Positions 12,997 to 18,673 of a stretch of 18,673 nucleotides of DNA are shown here, piece after piece; the first letter of the stretch is position 1, and each line of letters opens with the position of its first letter. The notes below the pieces were generated by a model. It made no database searches, was not told the origin of the DNA, and worked only from the letters and a program-made list of their open reading frames with translations. Source of the DNA: Phycisphaerae bacterium (GTDB lineage: Bacteria; Planctomycetota; Phycisphaerae; Sedimentisphaerales; Anaerobacaceae); assembly GCA_030630315.1 (NCBI GenBank), contig DAOVNI010000004.1, positions 1 through 18,673 of the forward strand, written 5' to 3'. The translations under genes and the position numbers were made by a program.

Positions 12997-14151
12997 TCAA
13001 TAATAAATGGTAAACCGTAAATAGTCAATAATCAATGAATAAATCCAGTCGTGTAAAATCATAACAGCAAGTATACCCAAAGACAAGAAGGGACCGTAGG
13101 GAATTTGTCGAGTTTTTTTAAAAAACATCTGGGAGCCGGCCCAGGCCAGGCCGAAAAATGGTGCAATAAAAAATGCCACGACCACGAAAATCGGGCCTAT
13201 TACCGCCCCGGCGGCACCCATTAAATGCACATCGCCGAGCCCCATTGCCTCTTTTCCAAAGGCCAGGGTGCCGAAGATACGGGTGGCCCAGACAACGCCA
13301 CAGCCCACAAAATAGCCCCACAGACTACCCAGAAGTCCTGCAATGACAAGGTGTTGTGAAAAATCCAAAGACTGTATTAGAGAACTTTTTTGGCCAATCC
13401 AGTAAGCGGCCAGTGAGCAGAAGATAATCGGCAGTAAAAAGATGATTTCCCTGCAGACCTCCAGGCGATGGTTGACCTGCGGCTCCGCTGATTTTCCCGG
13501 CTGGTCGGATGAGTTTTGAGAGTCGGCAGATTCGTAACTTCTTTTAATTAAACCACTTGCCAGAAGCACCCAGGATATAGCCAGTCCTATTGCAGCCCCT
13601 GCGGCCAGGAAGGCGGTTCCGGCCGAGGCGCCGGGCAAATAGCGGCGAATTACAGCAGGGTCGATTATATAACCACCGAGGGCTGAGCCAAGCAGCCCCA
13701 CTGCGGTAACGAACCAGCAGATAGACAGCGGAATGACCCACAATTCCAGGTCAATTGCCGAGGCGGCAATGAAGGCAGCTAACAAAATAATGTAAAGAAG
13801 ATAAATAAACCAGCCGCCATCCAGAAACGACGGCATACCGGTGCGCAAATCGGTGCGGAAATACAAAATGAAAAGGCCGAGGAAAACCAGGCCGGTCAAG
13901 AGCTCAATAACAAAATAACGCGGCGAGATTGGGGCCTTGCAATACCGGCACTTTCGGCCCAAACGCAGCCACGAAATTAGTGGTACATTGTCATAAAAAC
14001 GGATGTGCTTACCACACGCAGGACAGGCAGAAGGCGGAGTTATTAAAGACTTGTCGCGAGGTAAGCGGTAGATGACAACGTTCAAGAAGCTACCTATACA
14101 ACAACCAAACGCAAAGATAAAGACAAACCAAATCCAATCCGGTACTGCCAC
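12997..14151 (-). CDS. pilD: Type IV prepilin leader peptidase / N-methyltransferase
   Basis: This inner-membrane aspartic protease (family A24) cleaves, and usually methylates, type IV pilins and type II secretion pseudopilins. I chose GTG 14151 (384 aa) because AGGGAGG lies at 14156-14162, 4 nt upstream; a TTG at 14166 would add five residues and precede that ribosome site. Visible: the N-terminal GSFLNVVIYRLPR; two zinc-type Cys pairs (C43/C46 in CPAC, C68/C71 in CRYC); the first catalytic Asp in ASAIDLELW (Asp134); the second in GLGDVHL (Asp307); and multiple hydrophobic helices. A hydrophilic Ser/Gln/Asp-rich loop (about 205-230) is inserted between helices. The last residues (IIDYLRFTIYY) are encoded by low-complexity sequence resembling a dispersed repeat and probably extend the normal C-terminus. 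The substrate could include prepilin-like proteins such as the one ending at 16598. Confidence 0.92.
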   Translation of the reverse strand: MAVPDWIWFVFIFAFGCCIGSFLNVVIYRLPRDKSLITPPSACPACGKHIRFYDNVPLISWLRLGRKCRYCKAPISPRYFVIELLTGLVFLGLFILYFRTDLRTGMPSFLDGGWFIYLLYIILLAAFIAASAIDLELWVIPLSICWFVTAVGLLGSALGGYIIDPAVIRRYLPGASAGTAFLAAGAAIGLAISWVLLASGLIKRSYESADSQNSSDQPGKSAEPQVNHRLEVCREIIFLLPIIFCSLAAYWIGQKSSLIQSLDFSQHLVIAGLLGSLWGYFVGCGVVWATRIFGTLAFGKEAMGLGDVHLMGAAGAVIGPIFVVVAFFIAPFFGLAWAGSQMFFKKTRQIPYGPFLSLGILAVMILHDWIYSLIIDYLRFTIYY

Positions 14152-14225
14152 GATGCCTCCCTGCAACTGAAAACTTAAAACGAAAAACTCAAAACCACAG
14201 TATAAAATTCAAAAGTTTTAGCTTC

Positions 14226-15482
14226 TCAATTACAACTTTTCGGTTTTCGCTTTACACTTTTCATTTTCTTTTTGACTGCAGCAGCGACTTTTGTAGGTAA
14301 GCCGAACAGACGTATAAAGCCGGCTGCGTCAGTCGGGTCATATTCGGCACCCATCTTAAAGCTTGCCAAATCGGTCCGATATAAACTGTTCGGGCTTTTT
14401 GCACCGGCAGGCGTACAGTGTCCCTTGAAGAGCTTCATTTTAACTTCGCCGGTAACATTTCGCTGAGTAACATTGACAAATGCATCAAGCGCCTCTCGCA
14501 ACTGGGAAAACCACAGGCCGTAATAAACCAGCTCGGCGTATTTCAGAGCGAGCTGCTGCTTGTAGTGCATAGTTTCCCTGTCGAGCGTCAGAGTCTCCAG
14601 GCGACTGTGCGCGGCTCTCAGTATTGTGCCGCCCGGTGTCTCATACACGCCCCGCGACTTCATACCCACCAGTCGATTTTCGACCAGGTCCAACTGGCCA
14701 ATGCCGTGTTTGCCGCCGAGGCGGTTCAATTGCTCAATCAACTTTACGCCGGTTATCTTTTTGCCGTTAAGTTTTACCGGCACTCCTTTGTTAAAGCCGA
14801 TTTTGACGTAATCCGGCTTGTTGGGAGTTTTCGAGACCGGCCGGGAGATAGCGAACACATCGTCCTTTGGCTCATTAGCGGGGTCCTCAAGGTCGGCTCC
14901 TTCGTGGCTGACATGCCAGAGGTTGCGGTCGCGAGAATATATCTTCTTCTTTGTCTGTTTGATGGGGATTTTGTGTTTCTTGGCGTAATCGACGGCTGCT
15001 TCACGAGAAGTCAATGTAAATTTCGGGTCTTTCCAGGGAGCGATAATTTTCAGTGACGGGTCCAGTGCCATATATGTTACTTCAAACCGCACCTGGTCGT
15101 TGCCTTTGCCGGTTGCGCCGTGGGCCACCGCGGTTGCACCTTCGGCGTGGGCGACTTCAACCTGATGCTTTGCGATTAAGGGCCGGGCAATACTTGTGCC
15201 TAACAAGTAGCCCCTTTCATAAACGGCGCCTGATTTAAGCAGCGGCCAGAGGTAATCTTCGACAAACTCTTTTCGCAGGTCCTTGACTATACACTTGACT
15301 GCACCGGACTTAAGCGCTTTTTGCTTTATGCCCGTAAGCTCCTCGCCCTGGCCGAGGTCCGCTGCAAATGCTATCACCTTATAGCCGTAAGTTTCTTTAA
15401 GCCACGGCAGGATTACGCTGGTATCCAGCCCGCCGCTATATGCCAAAACAACTTTTTCAGATTTGCTTTTACTCTTAGCCAT
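14226..15482 (-). CDS. argG: Argininosuccinate synthase
   Basis: This cytoplasmic enzyme joins citrulline and aspartate with ATP to form argininosuccinate, the penultimate step of arginine biosynthesis. I chose ATG 15482 (418 aa, near the family's usual 400); the frame is open 19 codons further, but the family sequence begins just after this Met and AAGGG lies about 8 nt upstream. Motifs: ATP-binding AYSGGLDTS (14-22), ADLGQGEE (41-48), [14 protein letters not shown] (121-134), [18 protein letters not shown] (184-201) and GVYETPGGT (278-286). The C-terminus ends in a Lys-rich tail (about 403-418) of unknown role. Upstream on the same strand, 53 nt away, lies the first of two MNT nucleotidyltransferase genes, so argG is probably expressed from the same transcript. 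The prepilin peptidase gene follows 74 nt downstream. Confidence 0.96.
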   Translation of the reverse strand: MAKSKSKSEKVVLAYSGGLDTSVILPWLKETYGYKVIAFAADLGQGEELTGIKQKALKSGAVKCIVKDLRKEFVEDYLWPLLKSGAVYERGYLLGTSIARPLIAKHQVEVAHAEGATAVAHGATGKGNDQVRFEVTYMALDPSLKIIAPWKDPKFTLTSREAAVDYAKKHKIPIKQTKKKIYSRDRNLWHVSHEGADLEDPANEPKDDVFAISRPVSKTPNKPDYVKIGFNKGVPVKLNGKKITGVKLIEQLNRLGGKHGIGQLDLVENRLVGMKSRGVYETPGGTILRAAHSRLETLTLDRETMHYKQQLALKYAELVYYGLWFSQLREALDAFVNVTQRNVTGEVKMKLFKGHCTPAGAKSPNSLYRTDLASFKMGAEYDPTDAAGFIRLFGLPTKVAAAVKKKMKSVKRKPKSCN

Positions 15483-15535
15483 TGAACTTGCCCTTAACAA
15501 GTTTACGTTTCCAATTCCAGTGCATCGCGACCCAC

Positions 15536-15856
15536 TCAACGGTTATCGGCTTCATAGAGTACCCTCCCTTCTTCAAGAATCTCCCGCATAAAACCATCGC
15601 CCATCTCTATCCGCTCTCGCACCTTTTCGGGAGTGCGCACGAGCAGGTCAACGGGAAACTGAGGCCGCAGCTTCATCCTAATTTCCACCGATTTGTCAAC
15701 ACTCCTTCCCTCAAAAGGGATGATGACCAGCAGATCCACATCAGAATCGTCTGTGACCGCGCCTCGCGCATAGGAACCGAAGACTATCACCCGTTCAGCA
15801 CCAAATTCACGTCCTATCCTTCGGCCAAACTCTTCTATTCTGTCCATCGTCACCAT
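15536..15856 (-). CDS. MNT-type minimal nucleotidyltransferase (1)
   Basis: This 106-aa protein of the DNA polymerase beta-type nucleotidyltransferase superfamily (NTP_transf_2) is the size typical of MNT antitoxins from HEPN/MNT modules. The active-site pattern is complete: GS at 27-28 in FGSYARG, DSDVD with Asp39 and Asp41, and a third carboxylate in FPVDLLV (Asp70). The C-terminal EEGRVLYE is typical of the group. There are two candidate starts, ATG 15856 and the ATG three codons later; ribosome-site support is weak. It lies 31 nt after a second MNT gene, with 28 of the first 47 residues identical, suggesting tandem duplication. In known HEPN/MNT systems the MNT protein adenylylates its HEPN toxin partner; none is visible here. 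Confidence 0.88.
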   Translation of the reverse strand: MVTMDRIEEFGRRIGREFGAERVIVFGSYARGAVTDDSDVDLLVIIPFEGRSVDKSVEIRMKLRPQFPVDLLVRTPEKVRERIEMGDGFMREILEEGRVLYEADNR

Positions 15857-15887
15857 TATGAATTATTTCCTATATCAACAACTCCTT

Positions 15888-16196
15888 TTATACAGCAATG
15901 ATAATGCCTTCGCGCCGGGCAATTTCAAGAATGGGGCGTCCCTGGTCAGTTTCCCACTCCTGTTCGCCACAGGGAATAGGCTCGATGCGGTTATCGCTGG
16001 CAGTTGCTTGCCAAAGCGCTTTAACCAGTGAAAGTTCTCGCGAACCGTCGAATTCCGGAGCGATTACGACCAGATCAATATCACTGTATTCGTCGGCCCT
16101 GCCCCGAGCATAAGAGCCAAAAAGCACAATCCGTTCAGGATGAAACTGCTGCCCAATTCGTCGGACCAATTCTTCTATCTGAGCCATTGTTACCAT
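15888..16196 (-). CDS. MNT-type minimal nucleotidyltransferase (2)
   Basis: This 102-aa paralogue of the neighbouring gene has the full nucleotidyltransferase signature: GS at 27-28 in LFGSYARG, SDIDL with Asp39 and Asp41, and an acidic residue in RIEPIP (Glu72) where the third carboxylate is expected. The C-terminus reads EIARREGIIIAV. AAGG lies 6 nt before ATG 16196. Compared with its neighbour the second half has diverged strongly (extra Trp, Gln and Glu residues at 61-90), so partner or substrate may differ. A sigma70-like promoter at 16386-16414 is suitably placed to drive this gene, the other MNT and argG, with a leader of about 180 nt that carries two dispersed repeats. Confidence 0.88.
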   Translation of the reverse strand: MVTMAQIEELVRRIGQQFHPERIVLFGSYARGRADEYSDIDLVVIAPEFDGSRELSLVKALWQATASDNRIEPIPCGEQEWETDQGRPILEIARREGIIIAV

Positions 16197-16215
16197 TTAT
16201 GCCTTAACCCTCTCT

Positions 16216-16264
16216 GTCATTCCCGCGAAGCTTGTGCCCGCGAAAACGGGTAGCAGGAATCCAT
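16216..16264. repeat. Hairpin repeat with CCCGCGAAA core, copy 2
   Basis: It contains ATTCCCGCGAAGC, then TGCCCGCGAAAACGGG, and ends GGAATCC. The 23 nt at 16228-16250 match 2410-2432 in 21 positions. ATTCC and GGAAT at the flanks, with nested CCCG/CGGG pairings, give an overall palindromic layout. It lies in the leader of the MNT genes. Confidence 0.75.
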
Positions 16265-16277
16265 CTTCTTTTACTCT

Positions 16278-16321
16278 TGTTTTTTCTCTGCGCTCTTTGC
16301 GTTCTCTGCGGTTAATTTTCT
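16278..16321 (+). repeat. CTCTGCG/CTGTGGCTA-type dispersed element, copy D
   Basis: TTTTTTCTCTGCGCTC, TTTGCGTTCTCTGCGG and TTAATTTTCTC repeat the CTCTGCG and TTGCG words seen in the copies at 5513 and, inverted, in comEC. On the transcribed minus strand it lies within the leader of the MNT genes. Confidence 0.6.
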
Positions 16322-16385
16322 CTTTCTGCCGCTTTTAATATACCAATAATTGTCGCCGCAGAGCAACGATTAAACCGGAGACGAG

Positions 16386-16414
16386 ATTATACACGTTATT
16401 TGCGAGAGAGACAA
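16386..16414 (-). promoter_or_regulatory. Sigma70-type promoter candidate for the MNT-argG genes
   Basis: On the minus strand TTGTCT (16414-16409) and a perfect TATAAT (16391-16386) are separated by exactly 17 nt. Transcription would begin near 16379 and leave a leader of about 180 nt before ATG 16196. The -35 box matches the consensus in 4 of 6 positions. Confidence 0.5.
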
Positions 16415-16597
16415 CTGGAAATGACTTTTCGCATAAGTTCGGGGTTGGCGCTCCGGCCGGTCAAAGGTATAAAACATCCACCCCGCCCAGTGAACCTCGA
16501 GACACCGCTGATAATCAACCATTACTTCTCGACAGGCATTGGGATTGTCTGAACCTCTTTCACAGACCTGCGTCTTCTGGTTCCTTTGAATTTAACC

Positions 16598-18673
16598 TCA
16601 CGGCATTTTTCTGCCGAGCCGTTTGTAAGTCGCTTCAAGTTCACGTAAAAATTCATCCGGCCCCATCGCCTCGACGTGACAATCCATGAATAAGACATTA
16701 ATCTTATCCGTGCAAAATGCTGGATTTTCATAAGCAATAATATTCGCTGGGTGCATTGCCGTAGTCTGCCCGGAAATGTATATGTAGCTGGGACCGTCAA
16801 AATCCTTCGGCTTGCGCGGCGACTCAAGACACTTGGGTGAAAGCTCGACTTTCTCAACAAGTTCCTGGAGATTCGGCGGAAATTTGTCCTCGTAGTCATT
16901 TGCGTATATCAAGCAGGCTTTTCCTATCGCGGACAGATTGGTCCCGGACACTACTCTTGTAGAAACCTGACGGACACGGGCCAAGGCCGGCATCATTATT
17001 CCAACCCCCAGTGAAGCCCCCGCCACTGCTCCCAGGCTCGCCTCAACGCCCGGTCCCCGGTAGTGCGAGCGAAGCCCCTGCGCATCGAACCAGGCATACT
17101 GACAAGAAGGCCCAATATCTTTAACGATATCAGCAACCGACGGAAGCATAACAGGTAGTTCGACACCCTCCTGCGTGGCAAACATAGTTACCATAGGCCA
17201 GTATTGCTGTACTGTGGTCATCAACTGGGTAAATTGAACTTTAGAGTCAGTGTAACGAAGGAATATCAGATTATCAGCAAGCTCTGCAGTTGCCTTTTTG
17301 TATCCTTCTGTCGTGCGCAGGGATTTTTTCCCGGGACCTGCTGAGACAATCTGCTTAACAGCCACGTTATACAACGTCATATTTGAAGCTATGACGATGT
17401 GGTCGTCCACTACCGTCCAGCAGGGCAATATTTGCATCATCGCCAGTGGCGCTATCACCCAGGAATGCAAAGTTCGTCCGTCGCTTTGGACCTGCGAGCT
17501 TACTTGTAACATACCCTCGCTTTTGGTTGCAGCAAATTTACCGAGGGAAACCATAGTCTTTTCCAGCAATGCTGCATCTTTCGGTTTCGCAATTACAACA
17601 AAGCCGCCATTGGGTGCTTCCATCATAACGCCGGCAGGAAGCGAATAGAAAATCATTGGGCCGGCCAGACTTTCCAGCAACCCCTTGCGAATATTAAACT
17701 TCGCCTCTGACTCAAATTCGGCAATGACCTGTTGAATTTCAGTATAGACGTCATTTGGTGCCGCGACTTTAATCGCCCTCATTATCGTATCGTACACTCC
17801 CGCAATATCACAATTGACAGCGGCAGCATTTACAGCCCGGGCATCAACCATATCAAACATTTTAAGATTTATACTTTTGAAACATGCAAGCATACCTGTG
17901 CGCGGCTGCGGCACCTCTATGAGCTCATTACAAACCACATCAGGGCCTGCAAAACCGACCCTTGACGCAAGCGTTTTCACGTTAGCAAAGCCAAGTTCCT
18001 TGATTACAGCCGTGGCCAGGCTGAGCTGGTCTTTCGCTCCCTCCTGATCTGCAACAGCACTTACAACTTCGGTAATTTTCTGACAGTCAACATATACAGC
18101 GAGCACGTCGCTGGTTCCTGAAACGTTCTTAAGGTAGCTGGTCGCTGCAGTACGTGGCTTTTGTAAATACTTCAAAGCCAGTCCCTCCCCGTCATTTATC
18201 GCAAAAACCAGGTAATTTCCGACCCAGCCCCAATATCCGGGGACGCCGGCATCATCCTTTGGGCCGTGCATCTTGAATGAGCCAACTTTGATTTCGATGA
18301 TGTCACCTTCATCCGCCAATGCTTCTAATTTAGTAATAGCGGATGCAATTTCTGCTTTACGCGTACCGGCATCCAAAATAGCAAAACCGTAAACAGGAGG
18401 TCCTTCTGTCGCCGCTTTCCGTGCCGCACCAATAATAATCGGTCTACTCCCGACCAGTTTGACAAAGTCCATTACGATATCGGGGACCTTGGCGTCATTG
18501 GAATTCGGAATTTCTTGTTTTATTTTGGCCAGAACTTCTTTTTTTATTGACTGATAGAAAGTCTGTACACCCGGGTCGTACCACATTCGGCCTAAAGTGC
18601 TCTTTTCAAAAGCAGGCTTCAAATGGTCTCCCCCGCTCGTGGCAGCAAAGCCCAGCACATCATCCGGCAATAC
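16598..18673 (-). CDS. DUF3352-like protein with a C-terminal prepilin-like module (5' end outside the window)
   Basis: The frame is open to the right edge (the last codon in view is GTA), and a TTG at 18670 is probably internal, so at least 691 residues of a longer protein are present. Numbering here is from that TTG. The first roughly 535 residues resemble planctomycetal DUF3352-type proteins: LPDDVLGFAA at the start, repeated alpha/beta segments, no catalytic motif I recognise. A hydrophobic stretch (LGAVAGASLGVGIMMPALA, about 546-564) then leads into ARVRQ, SGTNLSAIGKACLIYANDYE (575-594) and INVLFMDCHVEAM (657-669). This matches the planctomycete pseudopilin-like module with its conserved N-x-x-x-I/L-G-K-A and D-x-H/G signatures. 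Normally that module follows a prepilin leader at a protein's N-terminus; here it sits at the C-terminus of a large protein. Function unknown; an exported or membrane-anchored protein is likely. Confidence 0.78.
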   Translation of the reverse strand, partial: VLPDDVLGFAATSGGDHLKPAFEKSTLGRMWYDPGVQTFYQSIKKEVLAKIKQEIPNSNDAKVPDIVMDFVKLVGSRPIIIGAARKAATEGPPVYGFAILDAGTRKAEIASAITKLEALADEGDIIEIKVGSFKMHGPKDDAGVPGYWGWVGNYLVFAINDGEGLALKYLQKPRTAATSYLKNVSGTSDVLAVYVDCQKITEVVSAVADQEGAKDQLSLATAVIKELGFANVKTLASRVGFAGPDVVCNELIEVPQPRTGMLACFKSINLKMFDMVDARAVNAAAVNCDIAGVYDTIMRAIKVAAPNDVYTEIQQVIAEFESEAKFNIRKGLLESLAGPMIFYSLPAGVMMEAPNGGFVVIAKPKDAALLEKTMVSLGKFAATKSEGMLQVSSQVQSDGRTLHSWVIAPLAMMQILPCWTVVDDHIVIASNMTLYNVAVKQIVSAGPGKKSLRTTEGYKKATAELADNLIFLRYTDSKVQFTQLMTTVQQYWPMVTMFATQEGVELPVMLPSVADIVKDIGPSCQYAWFDAQGLRSHYRGPGVEASLGAVAGASLGVGIMMPALARVRQVSTRVVSGTNLSAIGKACLIYANDYEDKFPPNLQELVEKVELSPKCLESPRKPKDFDGPSYIYISGQTTAMHPANIIAYENPAFCTDKINVLFMDCHVEAMGPDEFLRELEATYKRLGRKMP

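Larger units (their letters stand above)
16197..16597. other. Intergenic region with promoter and two dispersed repeats
   Basis: This 401-bp gap lies between the DUF3352-like gene and the MNT genes. It holds a hairpin-type repeat (16216-16264), a CTCTGCG-type element (16278-16321) and a minus-strand promoter (16386-16414). In the remaining roughly 180 bp next to the DUF3352-like gene I see nothing I can name. Confidence 0.8.

Noticed and set aside
14418..15056. 212-codon plus-strand open frame
   Set aside because: It is antisense to argG, whose catalytic motifs are intact over the same stretch.
16522..16899. 125-codon minus-strand open frame overlapping the end of the DUF3352-like gene, possible frameshifted extension
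   Set aside because: The main frame ends naturally after the prepilin-like module; this frame is Arg-rich shadow sequence with no domain.

Overview
The window looks like chromosomal DNA of a planctomycete, most likely a Phycisphaerae/Sedimentisphaerales-type lineage. This is inferred from three things. A large protein at the right edge ends in a planctomycete-style prepilin-like module. Several secreted proteins and lipoproteins are present. The non-coding DNA is unusually rich in short dispersed repeats of a kind I associate with environmental Phycisphaerae genomes. No 16S rRNA or other taxonomic marker is present, so this is a moderate-confidence placement.

Left part (1-2366, + strand): the 3' part of a FabF-type beta-ketoacyl-ACP synthase, followed 14 nt later by serS (seryl-tRNA synthetase). 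A 478-bp gap with three inverted repeats and a candidate promoter leads to a gene for an 803-aa secreted protein with several carboxypeptidase-regulatory-like beta-sandwich segments (2845-5256).

Middle part (5257-12251, + strand): a 940-bp repeat-laden gap (a 25-bp tandem array, a CTCTGCG/CTGTGGCTA-type element, a strong extended -10 promoter, and a composite element with NKANF and MNVxxxITK units) precedes two predicted lipoproteins. These are a D-aminoacylase-like amidohydrolase that lacks the usual HxH metal motif, and a C45-type Ntn acyltransferase/hydrolase. Next comes comEC, the DNA-uptake channel. Its N-terminal region has been invaded by two different repeats: eight tandem heptamers, and an in-frame copy of a dispersed intergenic element. 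A 39-bp repeat is present just upstream of both the C45 gene and comEC.

Right part (12252-18673, all - strand, read right to left): a DUF3352-like protein with a C-terminal prepilin-like module (5' end outside the window); a 401-bp gap with a good sigma70-like promoter and two repeats; two tandem MNT-type minimal nucleotidyltransferases with no HEPN partner in view; argG; a type IV prepilin peptidase; and an OmpA-family lipoprotein that converges on comEC. Close spacing suggests the two MNT genes and argG form one transcript, possibly running on into the prepilin peptidase and OmpA-like genes.

I see no phage, CRISPR array, rRNA, tRNA or transposase gene. The most unusual aspect is repeats that have colonised both intergenic DNA and the reading frame of comEC, together with the paired amide-bond-hydrolase lipoproteins. 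Neither is proven to be a new system.
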